Position numbers and translations under genes: made by a program
The notes under the pieces: generated by a model
What the model was told of the DNA's origin: nothing
Databases searched by the model: none
The model's input: only the letters and a program-made list of their open reading frames with translations
From: Streptomyces filamentosus
GTDB taxonomy: Bacteria > Actinomycetota > Actinomycetes > Streptomycetales > Streptomycetaceae
DNA: 64,000 nucleotides
Assembly (NCBI RefSeq): GCF_014654895.1
Contig: NZ_BNBE01000001.1
Span: 1,488,001-1,552,000 of the forward strand
Direction of reading: 5' to 3'
In this document: positions 1 to 7,528 of the stretch, in pieces
How positions within the stretch are numbered: position 1 is the stretch's first letter
How the letters are laid out: each line of letters begins with the position of its first letter

Positions 1-673
1 GCTCGTCGTGGTCCATGTGGTCGACCTCGATGCCGTCGAGCCCGGCCTCGGCGAGGGCGGCGATCGCGGACTCGGGCACGACCTCGCCGCGCTTGACGGC
101 GGCGGGGTGGGCGAAGACGGTGACCCCGCCCGCGGCCTTGACCAGCCGGACCGCGTCCACCGGGTCCAGCTCGTGCTTCTCGACGTGGGCGCGGCCGCCG
201 TCGGCGATCCACTCGGCGGTGAAGGCGCCGGAGACGTCCGGGACGACGCCCAGCTCGACCAGCGCCTCGGCGACGTGCGGGCGGCCCACGGAGCCGTCGC
301 CGGCGATCCGCGCGACCTGCTCCCAGGTGACGGGGACGCCGAGCAGCTGGAGCTTGGCGACCATGGCCCGGGCCCGCGGCACCCGGTCGTCGCGGACCAG
401 CTCGCGCTCGGCGAGCAGGGCGGGCTCCTCGGGGTCGAAGAGGTAGGCCAGCATGTGCAGGCCGATGCCGTCGAGGCGGCAGGAGAGCTCGGCGCCGGGG
501 ACGACGGTCAGCCCCTCGGGCGCGGCGGCGATCGCCTCGGCGTGCCCGCGGGTGGTGTCGTGGTCGGTGAGCGCGACGACGCCGAGTCCGGCCGCGGCGG
601 CGTTCCGCACCAGCTCGGCGGGGGTGTCCGTGCCGTCGGAGGCCGTGGAGTGGCTGTGCAGGTCGATGCGCAC
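1..673 (-). CDS. PHP domain metal-dependent phosphoesterase (3' end outside window)
   Basis: This is a polymerase-and-histidinol-phosphatase (PHP) fold hydrolase, a family that removes phosphate from small molecules or nucleotides using a cluster of divalent metals. The N-terminus has the family metal motif DLHSHS (His6, His8) followed by LTDHDT (Asp37, His38, Asp39). I chose the GTG at 673 because GGAG lies nine bases upstream and the product then begins right before the DLHSHS motif, as is usual. A TATGCT element about 40 bases further upstream could be its -10 box. Only 224 residues are in the window; the C-terminal part, with the remaining metal ligands, lies beyond base 1. The family is clear; the substrate is not. 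Confidence 0.85.
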   Translation of the reverse strand, partial: MRIDLHSHSTASDGTDTPAELVRNAAAAGLGVVALTDHDTTRGHAEAIAAAPEGLTVVPGAELSCRLDGIGLHMLAYLFDPEEPALLAERELVRDDRVPRARAMVAKLQLLGVPVTWEQVARIAGDGSVGRPHVAEALVELGVVPDVSGAFTAEWIADGGRAHVEKHELDPVDAVRLVKAAGGVTVFAHPAAVKRGEVVPESAIAALAEAGLDGIEVDHMDHDE

Positions 674-794
674 GACGCGGTTCTCCAAGGGCTCGGCGCG
701 GAGGGGTGACGCTTCAGCATAACGGGCGATCAGCCCGTAGTTGTACGGATCCGACCAAGGCGTCGCCCATTACGCCGCCGGGGGCGACGCGCCG

Positions 795-1433
795 TCAGCC
801 GAGCAGGCGCGGGGTGAGCGCCCCGCAGGGCAGCAGGTCGACCTCGGCGCCCGCGTCGCGCAGGTCGGTGAGGACGAGCTCGTCGTACATCAGCAGCCCG
901 GACTGCTCGGGCCAGACGATCGCCCACAGCCACAGCCCGCGGGCCTCGCCGGCGAAGACGGCCCGGTCGTGGGGGGTGCCGGTGACGTGCCAGAGCGGGG
1001 TGGGGCGGCCGGCCGCGAGGACCTTGGCCTGCGGCGGCTTGTCGATGGCCATGCCGGAACCCGGGTCGGGCCCGTCGACACCGGCGTACCGGGCACCGAG
1101 ACCGACGCCCAGCTCCTCCGCGACGAGCAGCAGCTCGCCGATGCCGCCGAGCGGCCCGGGGCCGGAACAGGCGACGGCGGTCGCGCGGCCGCCGCTGCGG
1201 TCGTCACCGGCGTAGGCGACCCCGGTGAAGAGCCAGCCGACGGGGAGCGGCCAGGGCATCCACACCGGCACCTGGGACCGGTGGACGACGACCCCGAGGG
1301 CCTCGACGCTGGGCGGGACCACCGGCTGGAGCGGATGCACGGGCCCGTGGACGTCGCACTGCCAGGAGTCGGCGAAGAGGCCGGGCGCCCTGACCCGCCC
1401 ACCGCACTTCGGACAACTGGGTTCGCCCCTCAT
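795..1433 (-). CDS. DUF6758 family protein with N-terminal zinc ribbon
   Basis: I recognise this as the Streptomyces DUF6758 family, whose function is unknown. A Cys-x2-Cys pair (CPKC, Cys7 and Cys10) and CDVH (Cys26, His29) form a probable zinc ribbon in the first 30 residues. The remaining 180 residues are a globular region rich in Trp and Gly (VWMPWPLP, LWLWAIVWP). The start is ambiguous: TTG at 1442 is in frame and has AGGACC close upstream, while ATG at 1433 gives the usual MRGEPSC start; I prefer the ATG. It is transcribed in the same direction as the PHP gene downstream, 121 bases away. No catalytic motif is visible, so a regulatory or structural role is only a guess. Confidence 0.8.
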   Translation of the reverse strand: MRGEPSCPKCGGRVRAPGLFADSWQCDVHGPVHPLQPVVPPSVEALGVVVHRSQVPVWMPWPLPVGWLFTGVAYAGDDRSGGRATAVACSGPGPLGGIGELLLVAEELGVGLGARYAGVDGPDPGSGMAIDKPPQAKVLAAGRPTPLWHVTGTPHDRAVFAGEARGLWLWAIVWPEQSGLLMYDELVLTDLRDAGAEVDLLPCGALTPRLLG

Positions 1434-1554
1434 AGGGCTCAACGGTCCTACCGCTTCCGCCTCCCGTCAAGGACGACCGCCTTCGATCACCCGTCCGGCC
1501 CGCGCACGGCCACCCGGACGCGGGACCGACTCCCGCCCCCAAGATAGATGTAAC

Positions 1555-1584
1555 TTGCACTCATTAGCTTGGCTAACTTATTGT
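1555..1584 (+). promoter_or_regulatory. MFS gene promoter with operator-like palindrome
   Basis: TTGCAC (1555-1560) and TATTGT (1579-1584), 18 bases apart, make a good sigma-70-type promoter about 40 bases before the MFS start codon. The spacer contains TTAGC-TTG-GCTAA (1564-1576), a perfect 5-bp inverted repeat centred between -35 and -10, the position at which a bound repressor blocks polymerase. Short palindromes of this kind are typical of MarR-family operators. It also shares GGCTAAC with actinobacterial iron boxes, but the other half-site does not match. Confidence 0.5.
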
Positions 1585-1623
1585 GTGCCTACAGCAGGCA
1601 TCATCACGACGAGGAGCCGCCCC

Positions 1624-2871
1624 ATGGGACAGCGCACGGAAGACCCCCTCGAAACGGCCGAGACCCCCGGCGGCGGGATCCTGCGCCAGCCCCCCGCCGT
1701 CTGGGCCACCGCCGGCGCGTCCGTCGTGGCCTTCATGGGCATCGGGCTCGTCGACCCGATCCTGCCCTCCATCGCCCGGGGCCTGGACGCCACCAAGAGC
1801 CAGGTCTCCCTGCTCTTCACCTCGTACTTCCTCATCACCGCCGTCGCGATGCTGGTCACCGGCTTCGTCTCCAGCCGGATCGGCGGCAGGCGCACCCTCC
1901 TGGCCGGCCTCGCCCTGGTCGTCGTCTTCGCCGCGCTCGCCGGCACCTCGGACTCCGTCGGCCAACTGGTCGGCTTCCGGGCCGGCTGGGGCCTCGGCAA
2001 CGCGCTCTTCGTCTCCACCTCGCTCGCCGTGATCGTCGGCGCGGCGGCCGGGGGCAGCGCGGCCGCGATCCTGCTGTACGAGTCGGCGCTCGGCCTCGGC
2101 ATGGCCTGCGGACCACTGCTCGGCGCCGTCCTCGGCGACGCCAGCTGGCGCTACCCCTTCTTCGGCACCGCCGCGCTCATGGCCGCCGGCTTCCTCTGCA
2201 TCGCGGTCTTCCTGAAGGAACAGCCCACGCCCGCCCGGAAGACCTCGCTGCTCGACCCGCTCAAGGCACTCGGGCACGGCGGACTCGCCTCCGCCGCCGC
2301 GGCCGCGTTCTTCTACAACTACGCGTTCTTCACGGTGCTGGCCTTCACGCCGTTCGTGCTGGACATGACGCCGTACCGGTCGGGCGCCGTCTTCTTCGCC
2401 TGGGGCGTGCTGCTCGCCGTCTTCTCGGTGCTCGTCGCACCCCGCCTCCAGCGCCGCCTCGGCTCGCTGACGGTGCTGGCCGGCTCGCTGGTGCTGCTCG
2501 CCGCCGACGTGCTCGTCCTCGGCTACGGGAACCACACCACGGCCGTCGTCTGCACCGTCCTGTCCGGCGCCTTCATCGGCGTCAACAACACCGTCTTCAC
2601 CGAACTGGCGCTCGGTGTCTCGGACGCCCCGCGGCCGGTGGCCAGCGCGGGCTACAACTTCGTCCGCTGGTTCGCGGCGGCCGCCGCCCCCTACCTCGCG
2701 CCGAAGATCGAGGAGTGGAGCGACGCCCGCGTGCCGTTCGTCGTCGCGGCCCTCGCCGCCGTCGCCGGCGCCGGGATCGTCGTCCTCCGCCGCTCCGCCC
2801 TCGTCCACCGGGCGCAGGAGGAAGCGCCCCGACACGCCGCCGAGGACGGCGTCACCGTCTTCGCGAACTGA
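1624..2871 (+). CDS. MFS transporter (probable drug or metabolite exporter)
   Basis: A 415-residue major facilitator superfamily protein with about 12 hydrophobic segments, probably a proton-driven exporter in the cytoplasmic membrane. The loop between helices 2 and 3 carries SSRIGGRRTLLAG, the MFS A-motif region, and the long central loop near residue 205 (KEQPTPARK) separates the two six-helix halves. The early GLVDPILPSIA motif is common in drug:H+ antiporter-like exporters. ATG 1624 is preceded by GAGGAG. It is a single-gene unit: the next gene is convergent and ends 17 bases away. The promoter has a palindrome in the spacer, so substrate-inducible repression is likely. The substrate cannot be read from the sequence. 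Confidence 0.88.
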   Translation: MGQRTEDPLETAETPGGGILRQPPAVWATAGASVVAFMGIGLVDPILPSIARGLDATKSQVSLLFTSYFLITAVAMLVTGFVSSRIGGRRTLLAGLALVVVFAALAGTSDSVGQLVGFRAGWGLGNALFVSTSLAVIVGAAAGGSAAAILLYESALGLGMACGPLLGAVLGDASWRYPFFGTAALMAAGFLCIAVFLKEQPTPARKTSLLDPLKALGHGGLASAAAAAFFYNYAFFTVLAFTPFVLDMTPYRSGAVFFAWGVLLAVFSVLVAPRLQRRLGSLTVLAGSLVLLAADVLVLGYGNHTTAVVCTVLSGAFIGVNNTVFTELALGVSDAPRPVASAGYNFVRWFAAAAAPYLAPKIEEWSDARVPFVVAALAAVAGAGIVVLRRSALVHRAQEEAPRHAAEDGVTVFAN

Positions 2872-2887
2872 CCGGAGGGGCGGGACC

Positions 2888-3478
2888 TCAGTCCAGGGCC
2901 ACGGACCCGCGCAGCGGATCGCGCAGGTCCGTGCCCTTCGCCAGCCAGCGCTCCTCCAGGGCCTGCGCGCCGTGGACGCGCTTCCAGGCGGCCTCGTTGG
3001 GGGTCATGGGGAGGAGCGGCAGGAAGCGGACCGGGTCCATCGGCTCGTCGAGCTCCAGGTCCTCCACCAGGCCGCCGGGCTCGGCGACGAGGACCGAGGT
3101 GAAGGGGGCGCCGGGCCACAGCGGCCCGCCGACGTCCAGCGAGGCGCCGGCGGCGACGACCACGCCCTCCACCTGCGGGGTCGCCGCCAGCACCGCCAGC
3201 GGGCGGAGCACCTTGTCGGTGTCGGCGCGGCCCGGCCGGACGGTCAGGACCAGCTCGGCGCGCGGGCCCTTCACGGGGTCCGCGAGGACGGCGTTCGGGT
3301 CGGCCATCGGCGCGCCCGACATGCCGAGCGTGGCGTAGCGCACGAGCCCCGCCTCCGCGTCGACGAAGCGGAGCACCTCGATGCGGTCGGCACCGAGGAA
3401 GGTCACCGCGGCCCGCGCGTCCGGTTCGCCCAGGGCCGTGCGGAGCCGGGCCTCGACCAGTGCAAGAACTTCTCCCAT
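2888..3478 (-). CDS. Suppressor of fused (SUFU) domain protein
   Basis: A 196-residue soluble protein of the bacterial SUFU-domain family, recognisable from the RYATLGMS segment, the PRAELVLTV strand, the central hydrophobic region and the C-terminal LLPMTPNEAAW motif. In bacteria this fold is linked to protein-protein interaction and to immunity proteins of toxin systems, but no toxin gene lies beside it here. I chose ATG 3478 because TATGCT ends six bases upstream and there is no ribosome binding site, the pattern of a leaderless mRNA. The frame stays open upstream, but that extension looks like promoter sequence. It is convergent with the MFS gene. The family call is good; the role is unknown. 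Confidence 0.75.
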   Translation of the reverse strand: MGEVLALVEARLRTALGEPDARAAVTFLGADRIEVLRFVDAEAGLVRYATLGMSGAPMADPNAVLADPVKGPRAELVLTVRPGRADTDKVLRPLAVLAATPQVEGVVVAAGASLDVGGPLWPGAPFTSVLVAEPGGLVEDLELDEPMDPVRFLPLLPMTPNEAAWKRVHGAQALEERWLAKGTDLRDPLRGSVALD

Positions 3479-3623
3479 GTCGCGAGCATAGATCGCGTAT
3501 GGAACGGGCAAAGTAAGGGATTGACCCTCGGTCGGCTGATAGTGTTGGCCACTGGTCGGGTGTCCCGACCGTGCGTCACACGTCATCCCTCACGGGGGAC
3601 CGGCCGGAGGAGGTGGGACTGCG

Positions 3624-3707
3624 ATGGACCGAAGTCGGTCGGGCAGTACCAGCCGCTCTTCCGCCGCACCGCACCGTTCGAGCCCGGTGCGTTCCTCCCT
3701 CCGGTGA
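3624..3707 (+). CDS. Candidate 27-residue Ser/Arg-rich leader peptide upstream of corA
   Basis: ATG 3624 is preceded by GGAGGAGG with good spacing, stronger than the ribosome binding sites of most genes nearby. The frame runs 27 codons to TGA at 3705-3707 and encodes a peptide with ten Ser and six Arg (begins MDRSRSGSTSRSS). Several Ser and Arg codons are ones little used in GC-rich actinobacteria (AGT twice, TCT, CGA, CGT twice). A hairpin follows within five bases of the stop and corA begins 200 bases further on. This is the layout of a translated attenuator leader, as known for Mg2+ transporter leaders in enterobacteria, but whether the peptide is made or regulates corA is inference. Confidence 0.4.
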   Translation: MDRSRSGSTSRSSAAPHRSSPVRSSLR

Positions 3708-3711
3708 CCCC

Positions 3712-3732
3712 GGGTCCCTGAACCGCGGACCC
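3712..3732 (+). promoter_or_regulatory. Hairpin just after the leader ORF
   Basis: GGGTCC (3712-3717) can pair with GGACCC (3727-3732) around a nine-base loop, beginning five bases after the leader ORF stop codon. An upstream CCGG...CCGG pair overlapping the stop could form a competing structure. A ribosome stalled in the ORF would disturb these pairings. Confidence 0.3.
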
Positions 3733-3906
3733 CCTTCTCCGGCATCGCGTACGACGGAAGAGCACCTTTCCTCTTTGCCTGTCTGTTTGCGACCGCCGTC
3801 GCCGCGTTCCCGCGGTGCCGCCCGCTTTGTGGACGACGTCTCCTTCCCGTCCCCATTCCGGGTTGCGCCACCCTCGCCGACGGCCCGTCCGTGAAGGAGC
3901 ACGCCC

Positions 3907-5022
3907 ATGTCGATGATCCGTGACCTGCGCGCCGCCGTGCGGCCCAGCCTGCGCAAGACCCCGACGACGTACACCAACTACGACCCGACGCGCGACCACT
4001 CGGCCTCCAGCGCCATCGTCGACTGCGCCGTCTACCGCGACGGGCGCCGGGTGGACGACCGGGCGTGCCTGACGCCGCGCGGCGCCATGTCCCAGGTGCG
4101 GGAGTCCGGCGGCTTCGCCTGGATCGGGCTGCACGAGCCGACCGAGGCCGAATTCGCGGGCATCGCGGCCGAGTTCGGGCTGCACCCGCTCGCCGTGGAG
4201 GACGCCGTCCACGCCCACCAGCGGCCCAAGCTGGAGCGGTACGACGACACCCTCTTCACCGTCTTCAAGACGATCCACTACGTGGAGCACGCCGAACTCA
4301 CCGCCACCAGCGAGGTGGTGGAGACCGGCGAGCTGATGTGCTTCACCGGCCCCGACTTCGTCATCACCGTCCGGCACGGCGGGCAGGGCTCGCTGCGCAA
4401 CCTCCGGCACCGCCTCCAGGGCGAGCCCGAACTCCTCACGAAGGGGCCCTCGGCGGTCCTGCACGCCCTCGCCGACCACGTCGTCGACGGCTACATCGCG
4501 GTCGCCGACGCGGTCGAACTCGACATCGACCAGCTGGAGATCGACGTCTTCTCGCCGGCCGCGAAGGGCTCCACGCGCGGCACCGACACCGGCCGGATCT
4601 ACCAGCTCAAGCGCGAGGTGCTGGAGTTCAAGCGGGCCGTCACCCCGCTGCTGCGGCCGATGCAGCTGCTGAGCGAGCGGCCGATGCGGCTGGTCGACCC
4701 GGACATCCAGAAGTACTTCCGGGACGTCGCCGACCACCTCGCCCGGGTGCAGGAGCAGGTCGTCGGCTTCGACGAGCTGCTGAACTCGATCCTCCAGGCC
4801 AACCTCGCGCAGGCGACCGTCGCGCAGAACGAGGACATGCGCAAGATCACCTCGTGGGCGGCGATCGTCGCCGTCCCCACGGCGGTCTGCGGGGTGTACG
4901 GCATGAACTTCGAGCACATGCCGGAGCTGCACTGGAAGTACGGCTACCCGATGGTGCTCGGCGCCATCGCCGTCGTCTGCTTCACCATCCACCGCACGCT
5001 GAAGCGCAACGGCTGGCTGTGA
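3907..5022 (+). CDS. corA: Magnesium/cobalt transport protein CorA
   Basis: A 371-residue CorA-family divalent cation channel that brings Mg2+ (and Co2+ or Ni2+) into the cell as a membrane pentamer. The N-terminal cytoplasmic domain (about residues 25-300) is followed by two C-terminal transmembrane helices. Helix 1 ends in the diagnostic YGMNF motif that forms the selectivity filter, followed by the periplasmic loop EHMPE, and helix 2 ends in a basic tail (KRNGWL). GAAGGAG precedes ATG 3907. It sits downstream of a long leader with a small ORF and is followed 24 bases later by a gene with its own possible promoter. The identity is secure. Confidence 0.96.
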   Translation: MSMIRDLRAAVRPSLRKTPTTYTNYDPTRDHSASSAIVDCAVYRDGRRVDDRACLTPRGAMSQVRESGGFAWIGLHEPTEAEFAGIAAEFGLHPLAVEDAVHAHQRPKLERYDDTLFTVFKTIHYVEHAELTATSEVVETGELMCFTGPDFVITVRHGGQGSLRNLRHRLQGEPELLTKGPSAVLHALADHVVDGYIAVADAVELDIDQLEIDVFSPAAKGSTRGTDTGRIYQLKREVLEFKRAVTPLLRPMQLLSERPMRLVDPDIQKYFRDVADHLARVQEQVVGFDELLNSILQANLAQATVAQNEDMRKITSWAAIVAVPTAVCGVYGMNFEHMPELHWKYGYPMVLGAIAVVCFTIHRTLKRNGWL

Positions 5023-5033
5023 CGGCCTGCCGC

Positions 5034-5039
5034 TAGGCT
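5034..5039 (+). promoter_or_regulatory. Likely -10 element of a leaderless transcript
   Basis: TAGGCT ends seven bases before ATG 5047 and no Shine-Dalgarno sequence is present, so the mRNA probably starts at or next to the ATG. The matching -35 region is poor. Confidence 0.4.
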
Positions 5040-5046
5040 GCGGGCC

Positions 5047-5547
5047 ATGACTGAAGAGCTGTTCCTCGTCGAGGAGGCCACCAAGAAGTCCGGCCTCGTC
5101 TGGGTCCGGGGCACCGGGCCCGCCCGGGCGCTCTGGCACGTCTGGCACGACGGCGCCGCCCACGTGGTCGGCGACGGCCCCGGCGAGCAGCCGCTGCCCG
5201 GTCTCGCCGACGGCTCCACCGCCGAGGTCACCGTCCGCAGCAAGGACAAGGGCGGCCGGATCGTCTCCTGGACGGCCGCCGTGCGCGAGCTGGCCCCGGG
5301 CGGCGAGGAGTGGGCCGCGGCCGTCGCCGAGCTGAAGGGCAAGCGGCTCAACGCGCCCGACGGCGAGGCGATGCCCGAGCGCTGGGCGCGCGAGTGCCGC
5401 GTCCTGCGGCTCGACCCGCGCGCCGCCACCACCGACCTCCCGGACGGCTCGCTCGCCGCCGTCCCCCTGCCCTCCCCCGCCACCACCCGCGACCCGGCCC
5501 CGCCCGCCCTCCCGAGGCTGCTGTTCGGCCGGAAGCGGAAGCGCTAG
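5047..5547 (+). CDS. Conserved hypothetical protein (possible split-barrel fold)
   Basis: A 166-residue soluble protein that I recognise only as conserved in Streptomyces. The first 110 residues alternate short beta strands (GLVWVRGT, ALWHVWHDG, AEVTVRSKD) in a way that resembles the split beta-barrel of pyridoxamine-phosphate-oxidase-like and deazaflavin proteins. A helical stretch around MPERWARECRV and a Pro-rich, basic tail (FGRKRKR) follow. No cofactor-binding residues can be named with confidence. It starts 24 bases after corA with a likely leaderless promoter. A flavin- or F420-related role is a weak guess. Confidence 0.6.
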   Translation: MTEELFLVEEATKKSGLVWVRGTGPARALWHVWHDGAAHVVGDGPGEQPLPGLADGSTAEVTVRSKDKGGRIVSWTAAVRELAPGGEEWAAAVAELKGKRLNAPDGEAMPERWARECRVLRLDPRAATTDLPDGSLAAVPLPSPATTRDPAPPALPRLLFGRKRKR

Positions 5548-5582
5548 CCCTCGGCGCCGGCGCTCCGTGCCGGCCCTCGGTG

Positions 5583-5996
5583 TCACTCCTCGGGCAGTCC
5601 TTCCGGGGCCGTGCCGAAGGGGCTGTCGACGGCGTAGCGCCAGTGGCCGTCGGGGCCGCGGCGGACCACGTCGGCGGCGGTGCCCCCGACGCGTACCGGA
5701 CCGCCGCCGGGGGCGGTGCCCTCGATCAGCCAGTCGACGAGGAGCAGGGCCAGGTCGCCGGTGGCGTACACGTGGCGCGGCCGGACCTCGATCGGCAGGC
5801 CCAGCGCCTGGAGCCGCGCGTTGGCGGCGTGCAGCGCGGGGCCGGTGAGCGGGGCGCCGCCGGGGCCCGCGGCCAGGAGCGCGCCCTCCTCGTAGAGTTC
5901 GGCGAGGGCCGCGGGGTCGCCGCCGTTGAAGCGGGCCGCCAGGGCGGCGGGTACGTCCTCGGGCCGGGTCGGCAGGGGGTGCGGGGTTCCGGGCAT
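5583..5996 (-). CDS. SnoaL-like / NTF2 family protein
   Basis: A 137-residue protein with the cone-shaped NTF2/SnoaL fold signature: an N-terminal helix (VPAALAARFNGGDPAALAELYEEGA), a beta hairpin and a C-terminal sheet region ending in HWRYAVDSPFG. Members act as small-molecule isomerases, hydrolases or ligand binders, often taking part in the breakdown or binding of small organic compounds. It is divergent from the HxlR regulator, with only 62 bases between the two starts, so the regulator probably controls this gene. ATG 5996 is used. The fold assignment is good; the substrate is unknown. Confidence 0.75.
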   Translation of the reverse strand: MPGTPHPLPTRPEDVPAALAARFNGGDPAALAELYEEGALLAAGPGGAPLTGPALHAANARLQALGLPIEVRPRHVYATGDLALLLVDWLIEGTAPGGGPVRVGGTAADVVRRGPDGHWRYAVDSPFGTAPEGLPEE

Positions 5997-6058
5997 GGGG
6001 GACGGACGTCCTTCCGTACGGGGAGAATCGGACCCCCGACACGCTAGGAGGCGGTCTC

Positions 6059-6427
6059 GTGACTCACCGAACGGTTGGCGGCGGGCCGGGGCTCCCCGCC
6101 GGCGATCCCCGCGCCCTCGTCGACGCGCCCTCCCCCGACTGCCCGGTGGAGATCGCCCTCGCGGCCCTGCGCGGTCGCTGGACCACGCTGGTCGTGCGCG
6201 AGCTGCTGGGCGGCGAGCGCGGCTACGGCGAGCTGCGGGCGGCGCTGCCGAAGCTCTCCGACAAGGTGCTGTCCGAGCGGCTCGCGCAGCTCGCCGGGGC
6301 GGGGGTCGTGGTCCGCGAGCGGCGCCCCGGCTGGCCGCCGACCGTGCGGTACGCGCTGACGCCGCGCGGCCGGGAGCTCGGGCCGGTGCTCCAGGCGCTG
6401 TGGGACTGGGGCGCGGCGGCCGACTGA
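6059..6427 (+). CDS. HxlR-family winged helix transcriptional regulator
   Basis: A 122-residue regulator of the HxlR/MarR-like winged-helix family. The signature begins with CPVEIALAALRGRWTTLVVREL (Cys near residue 28), followed by the recognition helix KLSDKVLSERLAQLAGAGVVVRE and the wing RYALTPRGREL. In many HxlR proteins the early Cys senses electrophiles or disulfide stress. GTG 6059 is preceded by AGGAGG. It is divergent from the SnoaL-like gene, and a shared 62-base control region suggests regulation of itself and its neighbour. The inducer is unknown. Confidence 0.9.
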   Translation: MTHRTVGGGPGLPAGDPRALVDAPSPDCPVEIALAALRGRWTTLVVRELLGGERGYGELRAALPKLSDKVLSERLAQLAGAGVVVRERRPGWPPTVRYALTPRGRELGPVLQALWDWGAAAD

Positions 6428-6434
6428 GTCCCGG

Positions 6435-7232
6435 TCAGGTGCGGGGCAGCTGACGGCCGTAGTCGAGGGTCTGGTCGCGGTTCGGTTCGGCGAGGGGGAA
6501 GTCCTTGTCCCAGTCGGAGAGGACGACCAGGCCGGCGCCGCCGCCGCGGGCGAAGCGGAGGGGGTAGGGGGAGCCCTCCAGGGCCACGTCGAGGGTGCCG
6601 CCCTCGCCGTCCTGGCCGCCCTTCACCTTGACCGTGCGGACGCCGCCGATCTGGTCGCGGTCGCCCTTGACGACGTCGCCGTGGAGTCCGATGAGGCCGC
6701 CGAGGAGCTGGTCCATCTCGGTGAAGCCGCGGAGCTGCTTGTACGAGGGGTCGTCGCGCGGCACCTTCACGTACATGTCGTCCAGCTTGTCGGCGGCCTC
6801 GGCGTCGGCCTCGTCGGGCTTGCCACCCTTGTCGTCGTGGGTCCAGAAGCCCGCGTCGGCCTTCAGGTAGAGCGCGTCGCCGACCCGCAGCAGTTCGAAG
6901 GTGCTGTTCTTCGTGGACACCGAGCCGGTTGCGCCGTCCTGCTGGAGCCGCATGTCGAGCTTGTAGGTGCCGCCCTTGCTGACCAGGGTGCCGGCCAGGC
7001 GCACCGCGCGGGCCGTGTCCGCCGCCGAGCGGGCCTTCTGCTCGATCTCCGGCGCCGACAGCTTCCCGACGCCGTTCGTCCCCTCGTCGGGGTCGGGTCC
7101 GCCGCAGGCGGTGAGCCCCACCGTCAGTCCCGCGCAGAGGACCAGCGGGACGGCCGCCCTGCGGAAGCGGGACGCGGGCGCGGCGGAGGGCCGTGCCGTC
7201 GGGATACGCGATGACGGGGTGCGGACGGTCAC
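6435..7232 (-). CDS. LppX/LprAFG-type (LolA-like) lipoprotein
   Basis: A 265-residue lipoprotein with a Tat-like or long Sec signal (RFRR then a hydrophobic core) ending in the lipobox LTAC with Cys43, so it should be lipid-anchored on the outer face of the membrane. The mature domain (YKLDMRL, TFELLRVGDALYLKA, LDVALEGSPYPLRF) has the half-barrel pattern of the LolA/LppX family, which in mycobacteria carries lipids, although many Streptomyces members have no known ligand. GTG 7232 has AGAGG upstream. It is convergent with the HxlR gene, the two stop codons being only a few bases apart. The lipid-carrier role is inference from the fold. Confidence 0.8.
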   Translation of the reverse strand: MTVRTPSSRIPTARPSAAPASRFRRAAVPLVLCAGLTVGLTACGGPDPDEGTNGVGKLSAPEIEQKARSAADTARAVRLAGTLVSKGGTYKLDMRLQQDGATGSVSTKNSTFELLRVGDALYLKADAGFWTHDDKGGKPDEADAEAADKLDDMYVKVPRDDPSYKQLRGFTEMDQLLGGLIGLHGDVVKGDRDQIGGVRTVKVKGGQDGEGGTLDVALEGSPYPLRFARGGGAGLVVLSDWDKDFPLAEPNRDQTLDYGRQLPRT

Positions 7233-7528
7233 CTGCGCTGCCTCTCGTTCTTCGGTGGGGGAACGGCCCCGGCCGCGTGCGGCGGGCGAGGGGCCTCCGG
7301 GGTCGGCCGGGGGACGGCCGGTGCCGGTGGGGGGGGCGGCAAGACCGCAGCGTACCCGGGCCGGCGGGGCGGGCCCGCAGGCAGCCGGACGGCGGCGCTG
7401 CCGGAGCGGTCCGGATCACCACCGGCTAGCCTGAGGCGTGCGGGTCCCGGCAGGGGCCCGCGCAGGCCGCGGAGTCCCGCAGGGGCGGCGCGGGACCCGG
7501 ATCGTGCGGCACCGAGGAGGCGCGAGGC

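Larger units (their letters stand above)
3479..3906. other. 428-base divergent intergenic region: SUFU promoter and corA leader
   Basis: This gap separates the divergent SUFU gene and corA. The left edge holds the likely leaderless SUFU promoter (TATGCT on the minus strand). The right 280 bases would form a long 5' leader of corA containing a small ORF with a strong ribosome binding site and a hairpin directly after it. I see no M-box or other riboswitch that I can recognise. Confidence 0.5.

Noticed and set aside
1561..1581. IdeR/DmdR iron box at the MFS promoter
   Set aside because: Only one half-site (GGCTAAC) matches the TTAGGTTAGGCTAACCTAA-type consensus; the short TTAGC-N3-GCTAA palindrome explains the sequence better.
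3571..3894. 107-codon ORF in the corA leader overlapping the short candidate ORF
   Set aside because: No ribosome binding site at its start, Pro/Arg/Ser-rich shadow composition, and it does not fit the strong GGAGGAGG signal that belongs to ATG 3624.
3600..3906. M-box or other riboswitch before corA
   Set aside because: I could not find the conserved core of any riboswitch class I know; only a simple hairpin is visible. A covariance model search would be decisive.
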